64,000 nt of DNA, from positions 3,038,001 through 3,102,000 of the forward strand of contig NC_079244.1 of NCBI RefSeq assembly GCF_028009165.1, given 5' to 3'. Shown piece after piece: positions 26,106 to 39,701 of the stretch. Positions within the stretch are counted from its first letter, which is position 1; every line of letters begins with the position of its first letter. Position numbers and translations under genes: made by a program. The DNA comes from Akanthomyces muscarius. Taxonomy: Eukaryota > Ascomycota > Sordariomycetes > Hypocreales > Cordycipitaceae. The notes beneath the pieces were generated by a model, which searched no databases, was not told where the DNA came from, and was given only the letters and a program-made list of their open reading frames with translations.

Positions 26106-26697
26106 GGCGGTGGCGTTTGGTGTTTTTATCTGATGATGTATGGAAGAATTTTCGACGGGGTGTGTATGTTCGATTCGTCTTGATCGGTTCCGGGTATCTG
26201 CTTGCGGTATAAACAATTTTTCTATTGACTTTTATTTTCAAGCTCCAGCGTATGGCGGGGTTGCAATTGGCAGCTGTCCCAATACCTAAGCAGGGCGTGG
26301 TGGGGTGTGACTCAATAGGCAACTTTAGCGGGCGGTGAAAGCTCCGACTGCGCCCTTGCAGCTGTCCTTATCGCACTGAAACATAACAGCGTTCTGACAG
26401 GACTCAGTCTTCCGTATCACCTGTGCGACAAGATTGTTTTAATCTCCTTGGCTGTTGTGACTCTCTCTGCCCGTTTCCGGCACGATAGGCTGTGCACAGT
26501 GCTAATTTTTTTTTTGTTGCCAATTAACGTCATTAGTCTGTATTGGCAGTATACTGGGGAGGTATCAACACACGAGCAAACGCACACAGCGCCCAAGACA
26601 ACTTTTCTCCGCCACCAATAACTCCTCGCCCTGCTAAATCAATCTCGTACATCGTTTACATGCTGCTACATTTTCCATTTTCATACGTGCCCTACCC
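26106..26697. other. intergenic region upstream of AsnRS
   Basis: About 590 bases between the AsnRS start and the ureohydrolase stop, both on the minus strand. It should hold the AsnRS promoter and the ureohydrolase 3' end. Contains a short T run at 26506-26515. No gene seen. Confidence 0.6.
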
Positions 26698-28098
26698 TCA
26701 CAGCTCGTCCTTGACATCCTTGGCCGCCGCCGCCGCCTCGCCCTCCTTGGCCATGCTCTGCATGCCCTTCTTCACCATGGAGCTCAGAATCTCGTACGCG
26801 ACCTGGGCCGCCGCCAGCGACGTCTCCTCGCCGTTGCCCTGGTACGCGGGCGACACCTCGACCACGTCGGCGCCCACGACGTTGAGGTCCTCGATGCCGC
26901 GCAGGATGCGGATCAGCTCGCGCGTGGTCCAGCCGCCGGGCTCGGGGGTGCCGGTGCCGGGCGCAAACGCCGGGTCGAGCACGTCAATGTCGATGGAGAG
27001 GTACACGGGATCCTCGGTGCCGAGTGTCTTCATGATGCCGTCGACGATGCCGCCCGTGCCGATCTCGTCAATCTCGTCGGCCGAGTACCGCACCCAGTTC
27101 TGGCCCGTGTCGTCGTCGTGGTCGCCCAGGTCGGTGCCGCTGAGGCGCGTGCGCAGACCCGCGTGCACCGACGGCTCCGATGACGCGTTGGACAGCAGCC
27201 CCTCCTGGTTGGCCATCCAGAACATGGAGCCGTGGGTGAAGTGCGTCGAGCCCCAGTGCGCCGGGTACTTGGAGGGATCCCAGGTGTCAAGGTGAGCTGC
27301 GTGTGAGAGAGTTCTACGTGTTAGCCCTCTGCGAATACTCGTAGACAATGTGTAAAGTCGAAGAAAACGTACCGTCAAAGTGAAGAACCCGCACGGGTCG
27401 GCCGTAAATCTCATTCAGAGCGCGCAGGGCCGGCAGCGTCAGGCTGTGGTCGCCGCCGAGCGTCATGAGCTTGGGCCGGCTACTGACCGACGACACGGTG
27501 CGGTGCTGGCCGAGCGCCTTGAGCCCCTGGGTCATCTGCTCGCGGGCAATGGCATTGTCGTAGGGCGTGACGGGGATGTCGCCGCAGTCGACAATCTTGG
27601 CCCAGTTCTGGTAGGGGTTGACGTTGGCGCGCGGGTTGTAGCTGCGGTATGCAATCTGGCGAGCCGAGGCGGCGCGGATGAAGCGAGGGCCGAATCGGGC
27701 GCCTTTTTTTATTGTCTCTGTCAGCACGGTGCGGATACTACAAAAGAAAATAAGAGGGCTCGCTCTCACCTGGTCGGTAGGAAACGGCCGTGTCAAAGGG
27801 AACGCCGACAATGGCAATGTCGTAGCGCTCGGCTGGGTTTGTCAGGCACTTGACGTAGTCGAGATGGGCAAAGGTGCCAATGCCGGAGAACGACCACTGT
27901 TGTCCACAATGAGCCTCATCTCACTTGCAAAGAATGGCCCGTGCATTGTAGCAAAATCGAGCAACTTACATCGTATCCCCATTTGTCTTCGAGTTCCTGA
28001 AGCTCCTCCTTGGTCCATTGCCTGTCGTCGTCGTGACCGCCGCAAGCCAGCGATAGGCCGGCGTAGAGCGCCAGGCTAGCCAGCACAGACGCACGCAT
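26698..28098 (-). CDS. ureohydrolase (agmatinase/arginase family) with signal peptide and C-terminal KDEL, 394 aa
   Basis: Manganese-dependent ureohydrolase fold; agmatinase-like, which would release urea from agmatine to give putrescine, but substrate is not certain. Exons: 28098-27970, 27896-27770, 27702-27373 and 27296-26698; introns 73, 67 and 76 bases; 395 codons including the stop. Metal ligands are visible: GGDHS, DAHLD (formed across the last intron) and the [20 protein letters not shown] block. The N terminus is a clear signal peptide ([19 protein letters not shown]) and the protein ends in VKDEL. Together these predict a soluble enzyme that enters the ER and is retrieved there. That is unusual, as most agmatinases and arginases are cytosolic or mitochondrial, although secreted-type fungal agmatinase-like proteins exist. 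A low-complexity Ala/Lys/Glu tail precedes the KDEL. Confidence 0.9.
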
Positions 28099-29602
28099 GG
28101 TGGCAGACTTTGCTTATATGACAGAGTAGATGAAGAGCAAACAGGCAGAGTCCCAACACTCGGTGGCTTTCCCTTTTGCTTTATTGGATAAGTAGAGTTG
28201 GGGAACGCGTCAAGATTCGGAGCCCCGCGAAGAGCCAAGTTTATATAACTGCTCTCGGTGGGGGCGGTGCCGTCGACGCTATCTTGCACAAGCGATCAAC
28301 ACAGTGACGCTCTTTGGATATCCAAAAATAAAAGAAGAAGCAAAAAAATAAAAGAGAAGCTGAATAGAAGGAAGAGTCAAATATTGGCTGGAACTCAACA
28401 AGGCAGCCTCTCCCACCTTTTTAAACCCCCAACTTTCCTCCAGACTCCGTATCGGCGGTCGCTCTCCGCGGTCGCCGGACATGCGGAGCGGGCGTGTTGG
28501 GGTTTATCTAGTCTTGGTTGGTGGTGGGTGGGCTGCCCCAGTCGTCGGGCCCAGCAGACGTCGGTCCCGTCCGCCGGCAATCCGTCAAGCTGGCCGATGA
28601 TGAAAGCCAAATCTTTTTTTTTTCCTGTCTATGCAACAAATTTGCAATGGAAAGCGTACTACCGGGCATGCAGGTGCCGTGTGTATGAGTGAGGGATGCA
28701 ACACCGCCCATAGCCGAAGCAGCTCAATCGGTTTTCTTCTTGCCCATCTGCCGTTTTATAGACTCTTGAACCATCACACGGCCTTCACGTTTAAAGTACA
28801 CCATGAAAGCAAAGCAAGACAGTGGTGCGAGGGAGCGCAAAACAAAGCTCTTTCGCGCTCCTCTGCTGTTCTTCCCCCCACCCAAACCCACAATCTTTAT
28901 TCCCCGAGTCGGTGCTTTCACGCTCCGGCTTCCTGTTTCATGCACAGTCCTTATAGCAGAACACCTGCGCAGCATCATAAAGAATGAGCGCCTCCGCTGA
29001 AGAAGGGACGGGCCAGCAGGGCAGAATGTGCAGTCGCATGCCACTTTTCTGCTCAGGGTTTTGATGTTTTCGTCTGGAAAATTTCAAGTCTTTTTAACCG
29101 TCTTTGTTACAAAAAAAATGAACCTAGAATAAGAAACAGTGTAAAACAAGTAGAATTGCACTCCAGTCGCCAGAAAATAAAAACAATAAGTGGGAAAAAA
29201 CAACTGTCCTATCGAAAAGCATGTGCTTGCCTTTTTTGCCATTCATCGAGCTTCCTCTGGTCCGAAACAAGACATCAAAGTAAAACAAGAACAAGCAGCA
29301 TACATAGATTGTGGCCAAGCAAAAAAGAAGAAGCAAGATATTGCGTCGTGGTGATACCTTCCAACGCACGTTTGTTGTCCAGGTTGTCGTTTGAACAAGG
29401 CCATCGACGCTTGAGCGCATTGCAGCCACCATGCTACACGCAACTCCGCACTTCCTCGCTCTTGAGTCGCCCAAAATCGTCTCATTTCTGCCAGTCCAAG
29501 TCCTTCACGCTTTGCTTCGTAGATGGAGCTCTCCCCAGGCACTCGGGCGTACATCTTTTGGTCGGCCAGCGCTCGCCAACCACTTTCGCGGGGTATGAAT
29601 CA
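28099..29602. other. intergenic region, 1.5 kb
   Basis: Between the ureohydrolase start and the CDC42 stop, both on the minus strand. It contains scattered A/T-rich tracts (e.g. 28613-28623 and 29109-29118). It should hold the ureohydrolase promoter and the CDC42 3' untranslated region. No coding region is supported on either strand. Confidence 0.6.
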
Positions 29603-30751
<1,149 letters not shown>

Positions 30752-33700
30752 GGTTCAGATCGGAGGCTCCTGGGGAGGAGGATTCTGTGTATCGCGAAGC
30801 TTTCGGGGGGTAGAGGTGAGGAGTCGGAGGTGACAGCGATAGCACCAGAGCAGCAGCAGCGAGAAGTTGGCGTGGAAATTTTTCTGGGTCAGTGGCGCGC
30901 GTTTGGGAGAGATGGTGCAAGGGAAGAGAGAAAAAAACGATGGTCGCTGCTGGATGAGGAGAGAGAAAAGTCAAGGGAAGCAGTAAATACGACCAAAAGA
31001 CAAGACGGGAGTGCTTTTCGGGAAGAGGTTTGGTGTTTAGGTTGGCTGGGGGCGTGCGTGTTCTGGAGTTTCTCTGGACGCTGAAGTGGATGGATGGCAG
31101 GCAGATTGGGTGCACAGAGAGGGAGCAGACAGGCCTGTGACAAGCAGCACGGAAAAAGGCCCCGGGTTGGGCTGGCCTTTGCAGGCAGCGGGTGCGGTAC
31201 CGGTTACCAGTGGCAGGCGGCTCAGCGGCGCTGTCAGTTGGCTGGATTGAGGTACCGGTACCCTTGGCTGTGAGAAGCGGCACCGCGCATCAGCACTCAG
31301 ATACGGACACTTGGGACCACTCTGGTGCAATTCATCTTTGGGAATATGTATTGGCTATTTTTGATAATTTTGTTATCCTTTACAAATACTTTGCATTTTC
31401 CTTTCTCTCGCATTTGTTACTCATATCTTTTTCTGCACCAAACTCGTGCAAAAGACTGACGGCAGTGTCCAAGCAGGGAGCAGATAGTAGGTACCTTGGC
31501 TTGCCTACCTAGCGATAGAACCTTGCAGGGCCGCCGAGTGGCGTCGGACAGGCGCCAACAAGGCACTATGTTGGTAATTTAGAAACAAGGACAACAATAA
31601 ACATCTTGACTCGTTTTAGACTTTTCCTACCTTTTCTTCTTCCCTTCGCCGGTACTTGTTCAGGTACAAAGGCGGCCTTGTTCCGTTTGCGTTACTGAAA
31701 TGGGGCCTGTCGGCACAGGCACCCGCTATAAATTTAGGTACTGGAAGCAGTGCGTGCCCCCCCGCTGTTTCCAGTTCCACCCAGCGCCTTCAGCCACTGG
31801 AAGCACTTGAAGCGCTCCGCTGTTGCGTTGCCCGCAGTACGCAGTCCAGCGAGTCCACCCACTCAGTCAGTCGACGCACGACGCTCTCGACCTCGTGCTC
31901 CCCACTCTACCTACCAAACACCTTATTGTTGGCCCCGAATCAGCAGGCGGTCAGCTCCCAAACCACGCAGAGTGACACGAATGGCAGGCAGGGCTCGGCA
32001 GAAAAAGAAAACTGGGGTTTGAAACAAACTGGCTCAGCTTCTCCTTTTGGCTGGGGACGACTGGGATTGCGAGAGTACCAGTAGGTAGCCCAGCACCCCC
32101 AGCACCAGCACCAGCCTGCCGGTCTGTCACCGCCTGTCATTGATTGCACCAAGGCCTAGCTCCAACGCTCCTCGTCGGTGATCGTCACTCGCAGAAGAAG
32201 AATTTCGCGTCCTGGGCCCTAGTCAGCGCTCAACCAATACATCCCGGTATTACACAGGGGCATAATAGGGACAAAAAACGCATGGGTCTTGGACCAGTTT
32301 CTTGCCCCTTGGTCTAGGTAGGTACTGATAGCACGGAACCGACAGGCACATGCTTGGTTGCCAATAAAAAGAATCACGGATATCATCAAAGCAGTTTTAT
32401 CGTCGTTACTAATCACCCCCTCGCGTCAACTACTCAAATCATCCTCACAAAGGCACGCACAGCCCGGGTACAAATCTTTGACCCCCGCGTCACGCAATGG
32501 CGCGTGGCAATGGCACTGATAGGCCAGATAGTTCCGCCTCAGACGCTGTGCTGCCCGTGCTAACGGTGCTACCCCAATTCAAAAATGTATGACCATATGC
32601 CGGTCGCAGCTGCGACAATACCCAACCGCATATTCCAGCGCCAACCGCTTCCCCCTGCCGCGTCGTCCTTGTCCATCAAAGGGGACCCTTGTTATTGTTG
32701 CTGCTACTCGAGCTGTCTCACCTTCTCTGCAAGCCACTAGAAGCTCATCGGCAAAGAGCGCTCGTCGCCCCGAAACGCCCCAGTCGCAGATCGCCGCAGC
32801 CACCGTGCCAGGATGGCAGTCTTGCGATTGTGAAATCAGCCAATCTGTAGCTTGTAGCTTTGCCGCCTCATCTTCTGTCGAGGCTGCTAGAGGACATGAA
32901 CAGTAAAAAAAATATACCTTACGGCATAGGTCTTTTGCGGCGTACTATGGCAGACATTGTGACAGTGTGTCGACTTTGCATGGCACAGATAGCGCGCATG
33001 CTTGTCTCAGTGCTCTGACCGGCTCTTGCTTCCAGAAGCTCTCGGCGAACCTTGTCCGCTCGCCTAACTGTAACTATTAGACTTATGATGTTGAAACTTC
33101 TGCCAACGTTGCAGACGTAAAAAGGCTTGGTGGTTACGCCACTGTAGATGGACTCGAGAGATCGGGCATGTTTGCCCATGCGTCTTGCAACAGTCATCAC
33201 TTTCGAGTGTCGTCACACTGACAGCTGCTCTTGTCCGAGGCAGCTCGTCCATAACCGCTAGTCCTGAGGCGTACAGACAACTCGGCAAAGCAAGTGGCAA
33301 ACAGCATCCAACCTGCTGCTCTCGCGGACTTGTAACGATAACCGACAGCCAGGGAAAAAATCAAATGCGATACCGGGCAAGCTATTTGGCAAATTGGCTT
33401 TAATAAGCTCTCTTGCCAAGCATATATATCTCGATTTACTATCAACGCCGGCGCAGCTGACATCCACTCCGAGGCCGCCAAGCTCCTCCGGTGCTTCTTG
33501 CAGCACCATCATCGCCCGACGTCGCAACGAAAAAAAAAAGTAACCACATCTGTCATTGTGTTACACATCCAACTCGCGATGAGCAAGCATCGGGCGAACA
33601 CCGCACCGCATTGGCTTCGCTTCTTGTTCGCATCCGCCGCCTGCTCGGTCTCCGCGGGTCCTGGGACTCCTAGCGCTCCGCTGACTGGATGGATGACTGG

Positions 33701-33942
33701 CAAGACTGGGTAATCAAAGGTAATAGACGGTCAAACAAAAGGCAATTGCCCCCGGAAAAAGTTCAGCCGTGCAGCTAGTTCGCCGACGACACCACAACTT
33801 GTCCGTTTCAAACAACATTTCTCGCAGAGGCGGCAAACTTCGTTCACGAGGTCCGGGATGACTTGAAAACCTCCATTCCCCCCTCCTTCATTTTCTGTGG
33901 CTAGCTCAAGACAGCTGGTCTTGTGTCACTACCTCCAGCACG
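30752..33942. other. divergent intergenic region, 3.2 kb
   Basis: Between the CDC42 start (minus) and the MFS transporter start (plus). The first 600 bases are likely to be the CDC42 promoter and leader. The middle contains several GGTACC/TAGGTA-type short repeats (e.g. 31195-31205, 31250-31263, 31488-31500), a motif type that is common in fungal spacers. I see no supported gene. Confidence 0.6.
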
Positions 33943-35705
33943 ATGCAATGGCCCTGGTCTACCAGTGACAAGCCGCCTGCATGGCTGGCCTTTCGGTCCT
34001 CCTCGGCGCTCATTACAGTCACTGTCAGCTTTGCCGTCTTCACAGTAAGCAATGCTCTAAACCACCAACATGCCCAACGCCACCAACCCGAGTCGGTTCT
34101 CACCAACTATAGGATGTCTTTCTTTATGCCGTCGTTGTTCCTGTTATTCCATTCACGCTGGAATCTCGCATTGGTGTCGCTTCCAATAGAGGTATGCTTC
34201 GATGTTACAAATTGCAACGAAAAATTCTAATTGGCGTATTTAGTCCAGTATTGGGTCTCGGTTTCTCTCGCCGTGTTTGCCGTATCTCTCTTTGTCTCAT
34301 CCCGTACGCTGCACTCGTTTCCGCGCTTTACTACTCTGACGTTGCTAATACATTCGCAGCAATATGGGGCTGGATGGCCGATCGATACCAAAATCGCCGT
34401 TTCCCAATGCTCGTTGGTCTCCTTTGGCTTCTCGCAGCCACGCTACTTCTCTGTTTCAGCACCAACATTGCCATGCTGCTCGTAGCCCGTATACTGCAGG
34501 GCATGTCCGCGGCCATGACTTGGAGTGTCGGTCTCGCGCTCCTCATCGACAGTGTCGATAAGAAGCATGTCGGTCGGTCTGCCGGCTACACGAGCACGGC
34601 CCTGACACTCGGTATTCTTCTTGGGCCACTCATAGGCGGCATTGTTTACGACAGAGCCGGCAACTACGCCGTCTTTGCTATCTGTTTCGGCCTGATCGGC
34701 ATCGATATTGTCCTGCGCCTGATCATCGTCGAAGTTAAAGACGCGAGAAAGTGGACATCTCCGGAACCAGAACCTGCAGCAACCCCCGAGTTCGCCGCGA
34801 CGAAGACGGCAGGCGAAGTCGGCGCAGAGCAGGACGCCACCGTCACAGACCCAACATCTTCCACCAGCCAGGCCACCAGGGAACCCGCGGCACTCGAGGA
34901 CGGTGTTGGTGGCAATGGGAGAGGACGGTCAAAGGGCAAATTTTCAATTGCTGGACAAAATGGAATATTGGGACTCTTGAAGAAACGGCGCATGCTCTGT
35001 GCGTTGTTTGGCGTCATCATCCAGTCCACCACGCAAACGTCCTTTGACGCCATTATGCCGCTCGAAGTCCACGACCTCTTCAACTGGAACTCCCTTGGCG
35101 GCGGTCTGATCTTCCTTCCCGTCATCCTTCCCTCCTTTCTCGGCCCAGTGGTCGGCAGCCTCAGCGACAAGTACGGCCCTCGCTGGTTCGCGGCCGGCGG
35201 GTTCCTCCTATCCGTGCCCTTTTTCGTATGCTTCCGCTTCGTGACGGAAAACACCATCAACCACAAGGTCATGCTGTGTGGGCTTCTGGTCGCCATTGGC
35301 ATCGGCGAAGCGCTCCAGGTGGCGCCGCTCATGGCTGAGATTTCGTGGGCGGCCGAGGAAGGGCGGGACGACGACGAGGCGGGCGCCGTGCCGTACGCGC
35401 AGGCCTACGCGCTGTACAACATCTCCTTTGCGGCAGGCGCCATCATCGGCCCGCTGCTGTCGGGCATGGTGCGCGAGAGCGCGGGCTTCGGCACCGTGGG
35501 CTGGGCGCTGGCGATCCTCAGCGGTTTCACGGCGCTGGTCATGCTGAATTGGGTGGGTGGCGCGCCGCTGTACAGATTTAGAGAGGGCATGAAGCGGAAT
35601 AGCTCAAAGGAGACTGTCGATTCGAGGACAACGGCAACTCTGAGCACGGAAGGCGGGCAGTCGAACGATGGCAGGGAGAAGCCTCGGACAGAGACCGCGG
35701 CGTAG
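33943..35705 (+). CDS. MFS transporter, DHA1/vesicular-amine-transporter-like, four exons, 528 aa
   Basis: Proton-driven membrane carrier of unknown substrate. Exons 33943-34044, 34113-34191, 34244-34303 and 34360-35705; introns 68, 52 and 56 bases; 529 codons including the stop, phases consistent. Twelve predicted membrane segments in two halves are separated by a cytosolic loop of about 90 residues rich in Glu, Ala and Thr. The first half carries the conserved WGWMADRYQNRRFPML loop (motif A type, D-R-x-x-R-R) after helix 2 and ARILQGMSAAMTWSVGLALL; the second half carries LSDKYGPRWFAAGG. Motif pattern is closest to drug:H+ antiporter 1 and SLC18-like carriers conserved in fungi. The three tiny first exons encode helix 1 and the start of helix 2. 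Confidence 0.9.
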
Positions 35706-36073
35706 TAGACTACATGTTGCATTCTGCTTGTTCAGCATTTTAGCAACCAAGATACCACTCATGTTTGTCCGTTTAGATTTATAAATAGAAACAGCTTACG
35801 TATGTTAAAACTCTGTTATAAATGAATTTGTGCGTGCCACGTCTTGCAGCTCTGCTTATGAAGTCTGTCCATTTCGTCGGTGCCTGGGCTCCACAACTTC
35901 CAACCTCTCACCACCAAAGCGTGCCAGAGCGTTCATCAACAAGCCATCTACACTTGCCCAATATCTAACCGACGGCCGCGTTTCCAAAATATTCTCTTGA
36001 TTTATATTACATTGCCTTTCTCAAGAGACCCACAAATCATCCAGGAGACCAGACCGCCCGCCCTCTGTCCGCC
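35706..36073. other. intergenic region
   Basis: 370 bases between two plus-strand genes: 3' end of the MFS gene and promoter of the V-ATPase assembly factor gene. No gene seen. Confidence 0.65.
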
Positions 36074-36703
36074 ATGCCGCCGTCCGAGGCAGATCAGGCC
36101 ATCGACGAGCTCCTCGAGCGCTACCTCGTCCTTGTGGACCAGTACACGACACTCCGCGCCGCGCTCACCACCACCCAGCAGCGCATGTTCCACGCTCTCG
36201 CCCGCGCCAACTTTACTGCCGACCGCGGCGTGCGCCACTACGGGCAGGATCAGTACGACGAGCGCATGCAGGCGTCGCGGCGGGTCGCCATCTCTGCAGC
36301 GGCTTCCTCCTCCTCCTCGCCGCCTACGTTTGCCATTGTCCAGGAGTTTATAGCGGAAGAAGAAGAAGAAGATGCAGAGGGGCAAGGCAAGGAAGATGAT
36401 TCAGTAGCAGACAGGAAGGAAAAGGAGAAGAAGAAGAAGAAGAAGAAGTCGTCCGTAGCAGTAAGGGGGAACCCAATTCGGTGGTTTGGCGTGCTGGTAC
36501 CGCCGGCGCTGCGCGAGGCGCAGAGCCAGTCGGTCGCGGCGGTCGAGGATGTGATCCCGCGGCTGGTGAGTGTGCAGGCAGAAATGGCCCATGTAGAGAT
36601 TGAGGTGCGGCGGGCGAGGAAGAAGCGCGCAAAAGCGAGCGCCGCCGAGGTCAAGAAGCAAGACACTACAAACACGGCGCGTACAGTCTCTGCGTCTTCA
36701 TGA
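36074..36703 (+). CDS. VMA22: Vma22/CCDC115-like V-ATPase assembly factor, 209 aa
   Basis: Predicted ER-associated factor for assembling the V0 sector of the vacuolar H+-ATPase. Single exon. N-terminal coiled coil (IDELLERYLVLVDQYTTLRAALTT), then a low-complexity acidic run of Glu (about residue 95-101) and a basic run of eight Lys, then the family signature NPIRWFGVLVPPALREAQ and a second coiled coil (MAHVEIEVRRARKKRAKA). The signature and the two-coiled-coil layout are what identify it; overall similarity in this family is low, so I hold the symbol with moderate confidence. The Glu and Lys runs are encoded by GAA and AAG repeats near 36356-36370 and 36427-36448, which could vary in length. 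It converges on the neurochondrin-family gene, with 64 bases between stops. Confidence 0.75.
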   Translation: MPPSEADQAIDELLERYLVLVDQYTTLRAALTTTQQRMFHALARANFTADRGVRHYGQDQYDERMQASRRVAISAAASSSSSPPTFAIVQEFIAEEEEEDAEGQGKEDDSVADRKEKEKKKKKKKSSVAVRGNPIRWFGVLVPPALREAQSQSVAAVEDVIPRLVSVQAEMAHVEIEVRRARKKRAKASAAEVKKQDTTNTARTVSASS

Positions 36704-36767
36704 AATATTCACTATCCATGTGTATAACATCCAAAAATGTTGATTTCTATATAGCTTTTAGTTTTTC

Positions 36768-38713
36768 TCATCTTAATCTATCCAATGTCGTCATGACGTC
36801 CTCCATCTGCTCGCTGTACTCGCTCAGCTGGCCAATCTGCGCATTCGCCCGCGTCGCGATGCCCGCAATCGCGGCAATGGAGTGCTGGTACCGGCTGCGC
36901 ATGCCCGAATTGGCCTGGACGAGCACCGTGCAGCAGAGCTGCAGGACGGCGACGTGGGCGTCTCGGGCGACGGATGCAGTGGTGCTTCCATCGGGGACGT
37001 CCCATGCCGCCACGCCGGTGATGAGATCGAGCCAGGTCTCTGCCGTCGTCTTTTCTCCCTCGGCGACTGCGAGCAGAATTCGCACAATGTCGACGCATAT
37101 CGTGGCCTCTCGTTCGTCCTTGAGCTCACGATGGCTCTGTATAGTATGGACCAAGTCTCTGCTCAGAACCACCCAGCCGTTGTTCTGTAAGAAGATCTCG
37201 CGGCCCTGGTCAATGGCCACAAGACCTTCCAGGCCCACGAGCACAGATGGGCGGAAGTCCAGCTTCGACCCGGGGCTGCTGGTGAAGAGCTCTATGAGAA
37301 TGTCCATGAGTCCCGTGCCTTCTTTCCTGAGCTGGTCGTTTTCGTCTTCTCGCAGCCAAAGCGCCAGCGCACGCAGCGCGGACAGCATGAATGGGTCCTC
37401 CTCGGCCATGTCGGCGATTGAATCCCAGGCCAGGGTGTGATGCGAGCCCGTGCTCGTCTCGGCCTTGCTGGGCCGCGCGCTGGGATCGAGGCCCATGGCG
37501 CCGGAGCGTGCGGCGTCCCAGCGGTCGCGGATGTACTCGATGGTCACGGACATGGTCTCTGATATGCTCTTGCGGATGCGGAGCAGGCTGTCGGGGGGCA
37601 TGATGAGGGTCTCGAGGGATTCGTCCTCGAGAGAGCGCACGAGATGGCCGATGAAGATGCAGATAATGTCGAAATCAGAGGCAAGATGCCTCGACGTCTG
37701 CTTGTATCCGGGGGAGTTGAGTGATGCGAGAAGGGTGGGGATTGATGAACGGATGTCAATGAGGAGGAGGTTGACGAAGAGGTATCCAAACGGCTTTTCA
37801 GTGTTGGAATTGTCTTTGAAGAGAAGTTCAGATGCTTGCTCAGGATATGTTTGCAGAAGGGCAGCCGCTGCGCTTGTGTATGCAGAACGGGCTTCCGGGG
37901 TAGGCCTGCTGGTAACAAGACGCCGTATGTATGAAGCTGTTGGCGATATCCATTTCGGGTTCTTGGGGATAGCCTGGTGCTCATTAGCCCACGCTCGAAC
38001 AATGACTGGACTTTCGGGCTTACCTCTGGCGTAGCCTGTCTGAAAAATGTTCCCAAGAATGCCAAGTATGTCACCGCATCTGTTCCCTTGAACAAAACAA
38101 CCAAGTTCTGCAAGACGGCCTCTATTTTCTGCGAAAGGCCTGCGCCAGCTGCGCCGCTTGCCATGTTGTTCAACCAAGCACGGCAGAGAATGTCGAGCAC
38201 CATGGCATGGCTCGTGGCAATCTCCGTGAGAGGCGTCGTGTCCTCCACTTCCATAAAGGCTGCAGCGCCATCCTTTGAGTTGACAAGCGTATACAGAAGC
38301 TGGAGCAGGAGCCGTGTCGTCTCTCCCTTGCTGTACAGCGCCGCCGCAACTAAGCTGGGCACGCGATCTGTGAAAGACGCCGACGCCGTGTCTGCACCTG
38401 GAAGAAGAACGGAAAACGTATAGAGTATGGATACGCCAATATCTAGCATGTCCTTGGCGTTGGTGTTGGAAGGGTTGGACCCTGTGCGCAGCAGGCGATC
38501 TAGAAATTTGGGAGAAATGCGAGACCACAGGTCGCGAAGCGCTGCTTCATCGTTTCGGATCTCGGGCGTATTGTCCAGGAGCGACTTTAGCAGAGCCAAT
38601 CCGACAAAACGTTGTGTGTCGTCTTTGGACTTGAGCAGTGCTTTCAACTTTGCAATATTGTTGTCCTCCTGCGACCCCAGGCTTGCCGTGTTTGAGGGCT
38701 CTTCGGAGGCCAT
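36768..38713 (-). CDS. neurochondrin-family armadillo-like protein, 631 aa
   Basis: Two exons, 38713-38024 and 37973-36768, with a 50-base GTAAGC...ACCAG intron; 632 codons including the stop. The whole protein is predicted alpha-helical with repeated helix pairs (for example LALLKSLLDNTPEI, LWSRISPKFLDRLLRTG, LLLQLLYTLVNS), an armadillo/HEAT-like array matching the neurochondrin (DUF1941) family of fungi. No signal peptide or membrane helix. Neurochondrin in animals is a cytosolic scaffold; the fungal function is not established, so I leave out a symbol. Translation reads in one frame up to the intron and resumes with AIPKNPKW, which supports the splice. Confidence 0.85.
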
Positions 38714-39701
38714 GTTGAAGATTCTGAGTTGTGCGCCACAGAAGTCGCCACAGCCCAGCCTGCCGATACTTTGGGAGCAAAAGCTAGACCCACAGCGAAT
38801 TGACTGTCAAAAACAACACGCTTGGCATAAAGAGCTGGACTACCGCAGATTGATTCGAATTATGCAGTTCAACGGATGCAGGGTAGGCAAGTTGGAAATT
38901 GAGGCGCCGGATCTGTCGTCTGGAGTCTATGTGGGCCCTCGATGGTGAATGGAACTGTGAATTTGACAACCACGATTGACAAGGCAAACTGTGTTTCATT
39001 AGACCAAACGTATCAGGAAAAAAAACGAGCTTGCTAGTTGCACTTTATTACCCATCTGATTTATAAATACATTGAGTTTTGGTACAAATAAAATTGCCCC
39101 GCACGATCGTATGCTGAGGCTCACAGACGGTGGGCAGGCTTGCGAGGCCTGACATCACGACGGAATGTTGAAGGAAGTCGGAGGTCTAGATGAAGTGGGA
39201 AAGTTTAACGAAGCCAAGAGGCATGAAAACAGAGAGAAATGAGGAAAGAACACTTGGCCAGTAAAGATGAGGAGTTGATGTTATGTTTGTATAACGATTC
39301 CAGCCTGCACCAGCGTCGCCAAAGGTTTGAAGTGAGACATTCAGCTAGACGTGCGGAATATTCACAACGACGGCTGTTTGCTAGCGCCCTACAATACTCA
39401 CAGCAGGAGCTGAACGCAAGTAAAAACCAATGCATATATTTCGTGAGACCCTGTATTGCGAGAGCGCAAAGAACCGAGCTGGTGGCTACATCGACATTCG
39501 TAGCGGAGGAGATCGCCGTGGGGCTCTGAAATACGGCTGAAATACAGGGGGGCACAGCACAATCGCCATCGCCGAGCGACAGCTGTCTTGCGTGGCGCCA
39601 GTCCAAGTACCGACTTGACTTTATTTAAACCTTGCAACACCACCGCCCGGGCTGGACGATGCGATAGAGAAAACAAGCCAAAAGCCCTCAGCGCGCGCAT
39701 C
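38714..39701. other. divergent intergenic region
   Basis: About 990 bases between the neurochondrin-family start (minus) and the CLC start (plus). Should hold both promoters. Small open frames here have no resemblance to known proteins. Confidence 0.65.

Noticed and set aside
24669..26183. 504-codon open frame on the plus strand opposite AsnRS
   Set aside because: Antisense of a GC-rich, highly biased gene; low-complexity Leu/Gly/Val translation.
26106..26216. In-frame upstream extension of AsnRS as a mitochondrial presequence
   Set aside because: There is no ATG in the extension and its composition (His, Glu, Asp, Pro) is unlike an import signal.
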